This document shows, in pieces, positions 50,243 through 58,561 of a stretch of DNA of 64,000 nucleotides. The notes under the pieces were generated by a model. That model was not told where the DNA came from. It saw only the letters and a program-made list of their open reading frames with translations, and ran no database searches. The DNA lies in the NCBI RefSeq assembly GCF_900109545.1, contig NZ_FOAP01000015.1, positions 1 to 64,000 of the forward strand. The letters are read 5' to 3'. A program made the translations under genes and the position numbers. Within the stretch, counting starts at the first letter, position 1, and every line of letters begins with the position of its first letter. The DNA is from Stigmatella aurantiaca (lineage in GTDB: Bacteria > Myxococcota > Myxococcia > Myxococcales > Myxococcaceae).

Positions 50243-51508
50243 ATGAAGAGCGCCCCCCTGCCCAGGAACGAGGAAGCTCGCCTGGAGAATCTGGTCTCTC
50301 ATGGCATCCTCGATACTCCGCCAGAGCAGGGGTTCGATGATCTGGTGCGGCTGGCGTCCCTGTTCTGCGCGGCCCCGGTGGCGCTGGTGTCGCTCATCGA
50401 CCAGGGCCGCCAGTGGTTCAAGGCGCGCGTGGGGACCGAGGCCACCGAGACGCCCCGGGACATCGCCTTCTGCTCCCACGCCATCCTGCAGGAGGGGCTC
50501 CTGGTGGTGCCGGATGCCCGCCAGGACGAGCGCTTCCAGGACAACCCGCTCGTCATTGGAGATCCCCACATCCGCTTCTACGCGGGCACGCCCCTCAAGA
50601 GCCAGGGCGGGCACAGCCTGGGCACCCTGTGCGTCATCGACAGCGTGCCGCGCGAGCTGAAGCCGGAGCAGGCCGAGGCGCTGAGGCTGCTGGGCCGGCA
50701 GGTGGAGTCCCAGCTCCAGCTTCGCCTGCACGCGCTGGAGCTGGCGCGCCGCGAGGCCGAGAGCCGCTCCCAGCGCGACGCGCTCGCGCGGATGCAGCGC
50801 CACAAGGACGAGCTGCTGCAGCTCGTCGCGAGGGACTTGCAGGCGCCGCTGAGCACCATCCAGACGCACGCGTCGCTCATGCAGGTGCGGCCCCAGATTC
50901 CCGACGACGCGCGGGGGGCGGCGCGGGACATCCGGGAGACGGCCGAGGGCGTGCAGCGGCTGGTGGGCAACCTGCTGGAGGCCAGCCGCGAGGACTCGCC
51001 CCTGGTGCCCCGGCTGGCCGAGTTCGACTTCACCGCGCTCATGGCCGAGGTGGCGCGGGACTTCTCCATGCGCACGCACGGCACGCACCGCCAGTTCACC
51101 CACGGCATCCGGGTGACGGAGCGGCTCGTCACCGCGGACCGGGACCTGCTTCGGCGCGCGGTGGAGAACCTGCTGGACAACTCGTTCCGCTTCACGGCGC
51201 TGGGCAGCGGCAAGGTGGCGCTGGAGGCCACACAGCCCGCGCCGGGACTGCTGGAGGTGCGCATCCGCGACGAGGGCCCCGGCATTCCCTCCAACACCCG
51301 GCCCTACGTCTTCGAGACGCAGCTGCCCGAGGGCGTGCCCAGCGCCGCGCGCGCCCGGGCCAGCAACAGCCTGGGGCTGGCCTTCAGCCGGCGCGTCATC
51401 GAGGCGCACGGCGGGTGGATCTGGGTGGAGGACAACCAGCCCAAGGGCACCCTGTTCTGCCTGCGCATCCCGGTGCGCCCGGCCAACACCCAGGCCCTGG
51501 CCTCCTAG
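50243..51508 (+). CDS. GAF-domain histidine kinase-like protein lacking the phospho-acceptor His
   Basis: The 421-residue protein has an N-terminal GAF domain (about 10-155, FDDLVRLASLFCAAPVALVS) of the type found in many soluble sensors, then a HisKA-like region and an ATPase domain. The expected S-H-E-L-R-x-P-L box reads ARDLQAPLS, with Arg (residue 197) in place of the acceptor His. The ATPase motifs are ENLLDNSFRF, DEGPGI and GLAFSRRVIEAHGG. It may therefore bind ATP without autophosphorylating, acting as a pseudokinase or allosteric partner. ATG at 50243 with GGAG upstream. The stop overlaps the convergent HDAC-like gene by four bases. Confidence 0.85.
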   Translation: MKSAPLPRNEEARLENLVSHGILDTPPEQGFDDLVRLASLFCAAPVALVSLIDQGRQWFKARVGTEATETPRDIAFCSHAILQEGLLVVPDARQDERFQDNPLVIGDPHIRFYAGTPLKSQGGHSLGTLCVIDSVPRELKPEQAEALRLLGRQVESQLQLRLHALELARREAESRSQRDALARMQRHKDELLQLVARDLQAPLSTIQTHASLMQVRPQIPDDARGAARDIRETAEGVQRLVGNLLEASREDSPLVPRLAEFDFTALMAEVARDFSMRTHGTHRQFTHGIRVTERLVTADRDLLRRAVENLLDNSFRFTALGSGKVALEATQPAPGLLEVRIRDEGPGIPSNTRPYVFETQLPEGVPSAARARASNSLGLAFSRRVIEAHGGWIWVEDNQPKGTLFCLRIPVRPANTQALAS

Positions 51509-52974
51509 CCTCCGCGGGCCGGGAGCCCCTCGGCCCCGGCCGGAAGGGCCACGCCCCGCAGGCCGAGCTGCTGGGCCATGAAGCGCAGCATCTCCTGCAC
51601 CTCCCGCCGCGCATCGCCCGCGGGGGCGCTGACGGGGCCCCGCGCGGGCGGCCCGCGCAGCGTGTCGACGAACAGGACGTCCGCGTCCTCCACGCGCGCG
51701 CGCCGCAGGACACAGTCCACCAGCACCTGCTCCTGCCCGTGCGCCCGCCCCAGGAGCTGGAGGCGCTCGCCGGCCGCGGTGACATCCACGGACACCCGCG
51801 GCGGGCCATAGCCCTGGCGCTCCAGGGCGGGCCCCACGCCGGAGCGGAACAGGACGTACTCCAGGGACTGCTCGGTGTAGTGGCCCAGCAGCCGGGGACG
51901 GTCCAGGTGCGCGAAGCCCAGCGCCCCCTCCAGGTCCTCCAGGGTGATGGCCTCCCAGGGCTGCTGCGGCGCGCGGGCCCCCAGCGGCGAGCGGTGCCGC
52001 GCGAGCATGCCGCGCGGATCAAACCGCTCATCGATGGGCTCGTGGCCCCAGCCGTTCAGGACCAGCACCGTGCCGGCGAACACCTTCCAGGCCTCCGCGT
52101 GGTAGCCGCCCCCGGGCAGCCACACCGAGGGCACGCCGTGCAGCGCGCGCGCCACGGCCAGGTCCCTCCTGCGGGCCCCCTTCAGCGAGAGGCCCAGGCG
52201 GCCGAAGCGGTCTCCGCGCAGCACATCGCCCCCGGCGATGACGAAGGCGAGCTGCGCGGGGGGCATGCGCGAGAGCAGGGCCTCCAGCGCCGCGAGGTAC
52301 TCGGCATCGCCACAGCCGTGGGCCAGCAGCACCTCCTGCGCGCCGGGCACCTGGCCCCAGTCGCTGCCGGACAGGGAGCCCACCCAGACGCGCGGGTCGC
52401 CCGTGAGACACGCGGCGGTGCCATCCGAGGGGTGCGCATCGAGGTCAATCACCGCCACGGTGCCCGCGAAGCCCTCCTCGCGCAGGGCGGCGAGCGCCAC
52501 GGCGATGTCGTTGAGCACGCAGAAGCCGCCGCCATGGTCCGGCGCGGCGTGGTGGAAGCCCCCGGCCATGTTGACGGCGGGGCGCCCGGTGGAGAGCGCT
52601 AGCCGGGCCGCCTCCAGCGTGCCGCCGCAGATGCGCCGCACCGCGTCCAGCACGGTGTCCACCGGCACGTCCGCGGGCTCCACGGTGAAGATGCGCGCGA
52701 GCGTCTCGGGCGCGCCCAGCGACTCCAGGTAGGAGGCCCCATGCACCCGGGCCAGCTGCGCATAGGAGACGGGCCGGGGGCGGTGGAGCTCGGCGGCGCG
52801 GATGATGCCGGCCTCCAGCAGGTACCCGGTGGTGAAGTCCACCTGGCACGGCTCCAGCCCATGGGTGGCGCCGAGACGGGAGAGCGGCAGCCGGTAGGGC
52901 TCGTCATAGAAGACCGGCACCCGCGCCCGGTCCGGACGCAGCCGCCTCTTCCACTGCCGCAGCCAGGCTCTCAT
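51505..52974 (-). CDS. Histone deacetylase-like enzyme with C-terminal extension
   Basis: This 489-residue protein has a deacetylase core (about 20-310) of the HDAC/acetoin-utilisation family: GGFHHA with the catalytic His pair, GFCVLNDIAVAL, the metal ligands in IDLDAHPSDG (near 174-184) and AGGDVLRGDRFG. The family normally reads D-x-H-x-G-N-G, so PSD in place of QGN is a small change near the metal. About 180 residues follow the core (LGFAHLDRPRLLGHYTEQSL, VSVDVTAAGERLQLLGRAHG), without a clear match. No signal peptide is present. Start ATG 52974. Substrates could be acetylated proteins or small amines. Confidence 0.85.
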   Translation of the reverse strand: MRAWLRQWKRRLRPDRARVPVFYDEPYRLPLSRLGATHGLEPCQVDFTTGYLLEAGIIRAAELHRPRPVSYAQLARVHGASYLESLGAPETLARIFTVEPADVPVDTVLDAVRRICGGTLEAARLALSTGRPAVNMAGGFHHAAPDHGGGFCVLNDIAVALAALREEGFAGTVAVIDLDAHPSDGTAACLTGDPRVWVGSLSGSDWGQVPGAQEVLLAHGCGDAEYLAALEALLSRMPPAQLAFVIAGGDVLRGDRFGRLGLSLKGARRRDLAVARALHGVPSVWLPGGGYHAEAWKVFAGTVLVLNGWGHEPIDERFDPRGMLARHRSPLGARAPQQPWEAITLEDLEGALGFAHLDRPRLLGHYTEQSLEYVLFRSGVGPALERQGYGPPRVSVDVTAAGERLQLLGRAHGQEQVLVDCVLRRARVEDADVLFVDTLRGPPARGPVSAPAGDARREVQEMLRFMAQQLGLRGVALPAGAEGLPARGG

Positions 52975-53151
52975 CAGCAGTGAAACCCTACGCCTGGAAC
53001 ACGGAGGGCGGGAGCACTTTCCGCGCCCCTCCGCCCAAGGCCCTCACGCCGCGCCGCGTTAAGGCGCTTGGCCTTCTGCCGTTCGAACTTGTTCGCCTGC
53101 TTACCGGGCGCGGAGCGGGTGGACTTGGGCCGCTTCGCCAGGGTGCGCCGC

Positions 53152-53556
53152 TCAGCGCTTGCTCTTGGAGGCGCCGCGCTTGGCGGTGCTCCGCTTGGCG
53201 GGGGCGGCCTTCTTGGCGGTGGTGCGCTTGGCGGCGCCGCGCTTGGCGGCCGTGGCGCGCTGGAGCGTCTTGCGCTTGCGCGTCGCCGCCCCCTTCTTCG
53301 CCGCGGCCGAGCGCTGGGCCTGGGTGCGGCCCGCCTGGCTCCGGGTGCCGCCCCGGCTCGAGGACTGGTGCGTCTCGGGCTTCCCGTAGCCGGAGCCCCC
53401 GGGCTTCTCGCCCCCATGCGACTCGGCGTTCACGGTGGCCCACGCCCGGCGCTTGGCCTCCTTCGTGTTGGTGCCGTGCTCCACGTAGCTGTCGGCGATG
53501 TGCTCCGCGCGCCGCTTTTGCTTGCCGGTGTATTTGCTCTTATCCCCACGAGGCAT
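53152..53556 (-). CDS. Basic protein with histone-H1-like tail
   Basis: The 134-residue protein begins MPRGDKSKYTGKQKRRAEHI and matches small proteins often annotated as plasmid stabilisation proteins in soil bacteria; the annotation is not supported by function. The C-terminal half is a run of Ala, Lys and Arg (AAKRGAAKRTTAKKAAPAKR), like histone H1 or eukaryote-style DNA-compacting tails. It is therefore a candidate nucleoid-binding protein. ATG at 53556 is followed by a conserved WATVNAESHGG motif. About 180 bases before the HDAC gene contain a possible further basic reading frame without a start codon. It is divergent from the quinone oxidoreductase gene. Confidence 0.8.
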   Translation of the reverse strand: MPRGDKSKYTGKQKRRAEHIADSYVEHGTNTKEAKRRAWATVNAESHGGEKPGGSGYGKPETHQSSSRGGTRSQAGRTQAQRSAAAKKGAATRKRKTLQRATAAKRGAAKRTTAKKAAPAKRSTAKRGASKSKR

Positions 53557-53673
53557 TGTGTCCTCCTTGCCACTGCACCCAAACACCTCACAAGGTTTGC
53601 ATTCAGGTACGGGATGAACAGGGGGGGGAGCCCCTTGTCCCCAGGTTCCATGAAGCAAGAGAAAGGAAACACC

Positions 53674-54648
53674 ATGCGCGCGCTGCAACTTCAGACGCTG
53701 GACGGGCCCGCGGGGCTCCACCTGCTCGACGTGCCGGAGCCCGAGGCGGACGGGGATGTGCTCATCGACGTGGTGGCCGCGGGGGTGAGCTTTCCGGACC
53801 TGCTGCTCACCCGGGGCCAGTACCAGGTGAAGCCGCCGCTGCCCTTCATCCCGGGGGTGGAGGTGGCCGGGGTGGTGCGCCGGGCCCCGGCGGGCGCGGC
53901 CGTGCGGGAGGGCGACCGGGTGATGGCCTTCACCATGTTCGGGGGCTTCGCGGAGGTGGCCAAGGCGCCGCCGGAGATGACCTTCCGCATCCCGGACGCG
54001 TGGAGCTTCGAGGCCGCCGCGGGCGGGGTGATGAACTACCACACCGCCCACTTCGCGCTGCACCGGCGCGGCCGGCTGAAGGCGGGCGAGGCCGTGCTCG
54101 TCCACGGGGCCGCGGGGGGCGTGGGCACCGCGACGATTCAGGTGGCGCGGGGGGCCGGGGCGCGCGTGCTCGCCGTGGCCAGCAGCCCCCAGAAGGCGGA
54201 GGTGGCCCGGAAGGCGGGCGCGCACGAGGTGCTGCTGTCCACGGAGGACTGGGTGAAGCAGGCCCGCGAGAGGACGGACGGCCGCGGCGTGGACGTGGTG
54301 ATGGACCCGGTGGGCGGCGACATCTTCGACAAGAGCCTCAAGTGCCTCGCCCCCGAGGGCCGGGTGCTGGTGGTGGGCTTCGCCGGGGGGCGCATTCCCG
54401 AGGTGGCGGTGAACCGGCTGCTGCTGCGGAACATCGACGTGGTGGGGGTGGCCTGGGGCGCCTTCCTGATGACGGACCCGGCCCTCACGCCCGCCATCGC
54501 CCAGGAGCTGGCGGCACTGGCGGACCAGGGGCTGCTCGCGCCCGTCATCGGCCCCGCCTACCCGCTGGAGCAGGGCGCGCAGGCGCTGCGCGATTTGGAG
54601 GAGCGGCGCGCCACCGGCAAGGTGCTCCTGCGCGTGCGCCCCGGCTGA
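53674..54648 (+). CDS. NADPH:quinone oxidoreductase (zinc-free MDR family)
   Basis: The 324-residue enzyme is of the quinone oxidoreductase/enoyl-reductase branch of medium-chain dehydrogenases. The N-terminal GroES-like part has VSFPDLLLTRGQY and PFIPGVEVAGVV; the cofactor site is VHGAAGGVGTATIQVARGAG; DVVMDPVGGD and VLVVGFAGGRIP are typical. No zinc ligands are seen, as usual in this branch. The N-terminal CRALQ-type start and AAAGGA before ATG 53674 support the start. Likely to reduce quinones or alpha,beta-unsaturated carbonyls with NADPH, in the cytosol. Confidence 0.92.
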   Translation: MRALQLQTLDGPAGLHLLDVPEPEADGDVLIDVVAAGVSFPDLLLTRGQYQVKPPLPFIPGVEVAGVVRRAPAGAAVREGDRVMAFTMFGGFAEVAKAPPEMTFRIPDAWSFEAAAGGVMNYHTAHFALHRRGRLKAGEAVLVHGAAGGVGTATIQVARGAGARVLAVASSPQKAEVARKAGAHEVLLSTEDWVKQARERTDGRGVDVVMDPVGGDIFDKSLKCLAPEGRVLVVGFAGGRIPEVAVNRLLLRNIDVVGVAWGAFLMTDPALTPAIAQELAALADQGLLAPVIGPAYPLEQGAQALRDLEERRATGKVLLRVRPG

Positions 54649-54660
54649 GGCAGGCCCCCC

Positions 54661-55437
54661 TCAGGGGGAGGCGGGCGAGGGAGGCTCGGGAGGAGGCTCG
54701 CCGGGCCCGCTGGCGCCCTTGCGAACCTCGTCCCGCAGGGCGGGGCTCTGGCGCTTCGCCCCGCTCACCAGCAGCGCGGCCAGCAGCGCCCAGGCCAGCC
54801 CCACCATCCACCCGCCGATGATGTCGGTGAGGTAGTGCACCCCCAGGTACACCCGCGTCAGCCCGACCACGAAGCTCAGCAGCACCGCCATGCCCAGCAC
54901 GTACGCCTTGAGCCGGCGGCGCTCGGTGAGCTGCGACACCAGGGCGCCCAGCGTGAGGTACACGATGGCCGACAGCATCGCGTGGCCGCTGGGGAAGCTC
55001 GGCGCGAAGGCCTCGGCCAGGTGGGGCACCACCGAGGGCCGCGGCCGGGCGAAGAAGTGCTTGAGCAGGGAATTCACCAGCGCGCCGCCCGCGGTGGAGC
55101 AGGCCACCAGCAGCAGCGAGCGGTAGCGGCGGATGAGCGCGAGGAAGCCACACACCGCCAGCGTGATGAGCGTGAGCACCGTGCCGCTGCCCAGCGACGT
55201 GATGTCCCGCGCGGAGGCCAGCAGCCACCTCGGGCCGATGGGCACCTGGGGGTTGTCCGCCCGCCGCAGCGCGAGGACCACGGTCTCGTCGAAGCCTTGC
55301 GTCTCGCGCTCCACCACCTCGTCGGCCAGCATCACGAAGCCCAGGCAACAGGCCACCACCGCGGCCAGCACCCCTAGCAGGCGCAGCCGCTCCGGCCCCG
55401 TCAGCGGGGCGATCCACTTTCCCAGTCGATGCCGCAT
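54661..55437 (-). CDS. PAP2-family membrane phosphatase
   Basis: The 258-residue protein is a PAP2 phosphatase with several membrane helices. The three catalytic motifs are KHFFARPRP, PSFPSGHAM and RVYLGVHYLTDIIGG. Such enzymes remove phosphate from lipid phosphates, undecaprenyl pyrophosphate or phosphatidylglycerol phosphate; the sequence alone does not tell which. A short Pro-rich cytosolic tail follows the last helix. ATG at 55437. The gene is convergent with the quinone oxidoreductase and not in an operon. Confidence 0.9.
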   Translation of the reverse strand: MRHRLGKWIAPLTGPERLRLLGVLAAVVACCLGFVMLADEVVERETQGFDETVVLALRRADNPQVPIGPRWLLASARDITSLGSGTVLTLITLAVCGFLALIRRYRSLLLVACSTAGGALVNSLLKHFFARPRPSVVPHLAEAFAPSFPSGHAMLSAIVYLTLGALVSQLTERRRLKAYVLGMAVLLSFVVGLTRVYLGVHYLTDIIGGWMVGLAWALLAALLVSGAKRQSPALRDEVRKGASGPGEPPPEPPSPASP

Positions 55438-55550
55438 GGAGCCCCCACCCTATGCATTTCCCTGGCGGGACGGCGGACAGACCCACGCCGCCGCCAGGAA
55501 GTGCACAAAGCCGCCGCGGAAAGCCCCCCCGCATCCGCCTGGCGGCACCG

Positions 55551-55787
55551 CTAGATGCGGATCCGGTCCCGCCCGGCGCTGCCGAGCACGGCGCCCGTCA
55601 CGCAGAAAAAGTGGATGATGATGCCGGGAAACACCAGCGCCAGGTACCCCATGCCGGTGACGACAAACCAGAGCAGCGCGCCCCAGAATTGTCCTTTGTA
55701 GAGCTGCCCCAGCCCCGGACAGAAAAACGACAACACCCCGGCGAAGACAGGATTGAAACGGCGCTCTTGGACCAATTCATAGTTCAT
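55551..55787 (-). CDS. Small TM2-domain-like membrane protein
   Basis: The 78-residue product starts MNYELVQERRFNPVFAGVLS, with two hydrophobic segments, FVAGV-like 14-30 and a strong one at ALLWFVVTGMGYLALVFPGI. CPGLGQLYKGQ before the second helix is the TM2-type signature, with Cys-Pro-Gly-Leu-Gly. GGAGGCTCCA precedes the ATG at 55787. TM2 proteins are small membrane proteins of unknown function. Upstream sequence of about 130 bases contains the divergent TTG-start dehydrogenase gene. Confidence 0.75.
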   Translation of the reverse strand: MNYELVQERRFNPVFAGVLSFFCPGLGQLYKGQFWGALLWFVVTGMGYLALVFPGIIIHFFCVTGAVLGSAGRDRIRI

Positions 55788-55969
55788 TGGAGCCTCCAGA
55801 CCACACACGGCGCAGCGCCTACGGGCCCCAGCGTAGTCTGCTTGGCCACCGTTAGGGAATTCGGCCCCCCTCGCGGCAATGACTTCCATTCCGCTACAGG
55901 ACTGTAGAGAGCAGGCAAAGGTTGTCCTGGCGCAACAGGCTGCTATCACTGCCTACAGGAGGAAGACCC

Positions 55970-57376
55970 TTGGCCATCACCACCACCGAGCCCACCACCG
56001 GCACCACCCTGCGGACCTTCACTGCCCTCACCCCCGGGGAACTCGAGTCCCGGCTGCGCCTGGCCGAGGAGACCTTCCGCACCTACCGCCACACCCCCTT
56101 CGCTGACCGCAAGCGCTGGCTGGCCCGGGCCGCGGAGCTGCTGGAGGCGGAGGCCGCCACCTTCGGGCGCATCATGACCCAGGAGATGGGCAAGCCCTTC
56201 GAGGCCGCCAAGGCCGAGGCCCAGAAGTGTGCCCAGGCGTGCCGCTACTACGTGGAGCACGGCGAGGCGTACCTGCGCGACGAGCCCATCGACACGGGCA
56301 AGGACCGCAGCTACGTGCGCTACGAGCCGCTGGGGCCCGTGCTGGCCATCATGCCGTGGAACTTCCCCTTCTGGCAGGTCGTCCGCTTCGCGGCCCCGGC
56401 GCTCATCGCCGGCAACGTGGGCCTGCTCAAGCACGCGCACAACGTGCCGCAGTGCGCGCTGGCGCTGGAGGACCTCTTCCTGCGCGCGGGCTTCCCGAAG
56501 GGCGCGTTCCAGAACCTGTTCATCGAGACGCGGGACATCGAAGGCGTCATCTCGGACCGCCGGGTGAAGGCGGTCACCCTGACGGGCAGCGAAGGGGCCG
56601 GCCGGGCGGTCGGTGCCCAGGCAGGCAAGGCGCTGAAGAAGGTGGTGCTGGAGCTGGGCGGGAGTGACCCCTTCATCGTCATGCCCAGCGCGAAGCTGGA
56701 GGAGGCGGTGGAGACGGCGGTGAAGGCGCGGCTCATCAACAACGGCCAGTCCTGCATCGCCGCCAAGCGCTTCATCGTCCACGACGCCATCTACCCGGAG
56801 TTCGAGCGGCGCTTCGTGGAGCGCATGGCCCGGGTGAAGGTGGGCGACCCGATGGATCCCCAGACGGAGGTGGGCCCGCTGGCCACGGAAGGCATCCGCC
56901 AGGGCCTGCATGCCCAGGTGGAGAAGAGCCTCGCGGCGGGCGCGAAGGCGCCGGTGGGCGGCAAGCTCCCCACGGGCGCGGGGTATTACTACCCGCCCAC
57001 GGTGCTCACGGACGTGCCCGATGAAGCGCCCGCCGCGCGCGAGGAGCTGTTCGGCCCCGTGGCGGTGCTCTTCCGGGCGAAGGACGTGGAGCACGCCCTC
57101 GCGCTGGCCAACGACACCCCGTATGGCCTGGGCGCGAGCGTCTGGACGAAGGAGGAGGCGGAGGCCCAGCGGTTCATCGAGGGCATCGAGACGGGCATGG
57201 TGTTCGTCAACGCGATGGTGGCCTCGGATCCCCGGCTGCCCTTTGGCGGGGTGAAGCACTCGGGCCACGGGCGCGAGATGGCGCTGCACGGCCTGCGCGA
57301 GTTCCTCAACGCCAAGACGGTCCGCGTCAGCGCGGGCTCCGTCCCGCCCCCCACCCAGGCCTCCGCCAACGAATAG
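55970..57376 (+). CDS. Succinate-semialdehyde-type aldehyde dehydrogenase
   Basis: The 468-residue enzyme is an NAD(P)-dependent aldehyde dehydrogenase of the GabD/YneI type. Motifs are IMPWNFPFWQVVRFAAPALI, LTGSEGAGRAVG for the cofactor, ELGGSDPF with the base Glu, and NNGQSCIAAKR with the catalytic Cys. AGGAGGA lies seven bases before TTG 55970, and no ATG or GTG fits, so TTG is the start. The IATNPATGE-like beginning (ITTTEPTTGTTLRTFTA) suits YneI. The likely reaction is succinate semialdehyde to succinate, but the substrate range is not fixed by sequence. It is divergent from the TM2 gene. Confidence 0.9.
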   Translation: MAITTTEPTTGTTLRTFTALTPGELESRLRLAEETFRTYRHTPFADRKRWLARAAELLEAEAATFGRIMTQEMGKPFEAAKAEAQKCAQACRYYVEHGEAYLRDEPIDTGKDRSYVRYEPLGPVLAIMPWNFPFWQVVRFAAPALIAGNVGLLKHAHNVPQCALALEDLFLRAGFPKGAFQNLFIETRDIEGVISDRRVKAVTLTGSEGAGRAVGAQAGKALKKVVLELGGSDPFIVMPSAKLEEAVETAVKARLINNGQSCIAAKRFIVHDAIYPEFERRFVERMARVKVGDPMDPQTEVGPLATEGIRQGLHAQVEKSLAAGAKAPVGGKLPTGAGYYYPPTVLTDVPDEAPAAREELFGPVAVLFRAKDVEHALALANDTPYGLGASVWTKEEAEAQRFIEGIETGMVFVNAMVASDPRLPFGGVKHSGHGREMALHGLREFLNAKTVRVSAGSVPPPTQASANE

Positions 57377-57535
57377 GCCCCTCCGGGCTCGCCTGTCCTC
57401 CCGGCAGGGGAGCCCGTGAGGACCCCAACTGATGGCGGTGATGGCCCCGGCGCGGGGCCCCGGCGGTGGGCAGGAGGCATCCGGGCGCGAAGTGCGCTAG
57501 GGAGAAGCCATCCGCCCTTCCGAGCCGGTCCTCCG

Positions 57536-58498
57536 ATGAACGTCCCCGCTTCGTCCCACCGCTTCCAGGTCTTCAGCTACGCCGTCCTCGCCTACACGCT
57601 GGCCGTGGTGCTGTGGGGCGCCTTCGTGCGCGCCACGGGCTCGGGGGCGGGCTGCGGGGACCACTGGCCCCAGTGCAACGGGGTGGTGGTGCCGCGCGCG
57701 CCCACCATGGCCACGCTCATCGAGTACACGCACCGGGTGACGAGCGGGCTGGCGCTGGTGCTGGCCGTGGTGATGTGCGTCTGGGGCCTGCGCGCCCACG
57801 CCAAGGGGCACCCGGTGCGCCTGGCCTCGGTGCTGTCGCTCGTCTTCATGCTGACGGAGGCGGCCGTCGGCGCGGGCATCGTCCTTCTGAAGTACGTGGC
57901 GGACAACCCGTCCATCGCGCGCGCGTACTGGATGGCCATTCACCTCATCAACACGTTCCTGCTCGTGGGCGCCCAGGCGCTCACCGCGTGGTGGGCCGGT
58001 GGGCGCTCGCGGTGGGTGCTGCGCGGCCAGGGGCTCGCCGGCGCGCTGGTGGGCGTGGCCGTCACCGGGCTGCTGCTGCTGGGGGTGACGGGGGCCATCG
58101 CCGCGCTGGGGGACACGCTCTTTCCGGCCACGAGCTTCACGGAGGGCTTGCGGCAGGACATGTCCGAGACGGCCCACATCCTGCTGAGGCTGCGCGTGCT
58201 GCACCCGCTGCTGGCGGTGGGGCTGGGCGCGCTGCTGGTGGCGGTGGGCAACGTGCTCGCCCGGCTGCGGCCCTCGGCGGAGGTGCGGCGCTCGGCCACG
58301 CAGCTCACCGTGCTGTACGCGGTGCAGCTGGGCGCGGGGCTCACCAACCTGGTGCTGCTCGCCCCGGTGTGGATGCAGCTCGTGCACCTGCTGCTGGCGG
58401 ACCTGGTGTGGATTGCCCTGCTGCGGCTGTGCGTGGCGGCGCTCGCGGAGGACGCGCCCCGCGCCGTCCTGCGCCCGGATGCCCTGACAGCCCAGTGA
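57536..58498 (+). CDS. ctaA: Heme A synthase (CtaA/Cox15)
   Basis: The 320-residue membrane protein converts heme O to heme A for cytochrome oxidase. It has eight predicted helices and the four conserved His: in IEYTHRVTSGLAL, WMAIHLINTFLL, LLRLRVLHPLLAVG and MQLVHLLLADLVW. The periplasmic Cys pair expected in group with disulfide is present as CGDHWPQC. The ATG at 57536 follows GGAGAAG further upstream. No cox or ctaB gene lies beside it. The MATE gene begins 63 bases after its stop. Confidence 0.92.
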   Translation: MNVPASSHRFQVFSYAVLAYTLAVVLWGAFVRATGSGAGCGDHWPQCNGVVVPRAPTMATLIEYTHRVTSGLALVLAVVMCVWGLRAHAKGHPVRLASVLSLVFMLTEAAVGAGIVLLKYVADNPSIARAYWMAIHLINTFLLVGAQALTAWWAGGRSRWVLRGQGLAGALVGVAVTGLLLLGVTGAIAALGDTLFPATSFTEGLRQDMSETAHILLRLRVLHPLLAVGLGALLVAVGNVLARLRPSAEVRRSATQLTVLYAVQLGAGLTNLVLLAPVWMQLVHLLLADLVWIALLRLCVAALAEDAPRAVLRPDALTAQ

Positions 58499-58561
58499 CT
58501 TCCGGACAACCGGGCCCGAAAACCGGTGCGCGCGCACGGGCCCGGGTACAGGCTGCCGCGC

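Noticed and set aside
52975-53151. Further basic reading frame on the minus strand (PGKQANKFERQKAKRLNAAR)
   Set aside because: It has Lys/Arg-rich sequence but no start codon of its own; may be a 3' extension or chance, so it was only mentioned with its neighbour.
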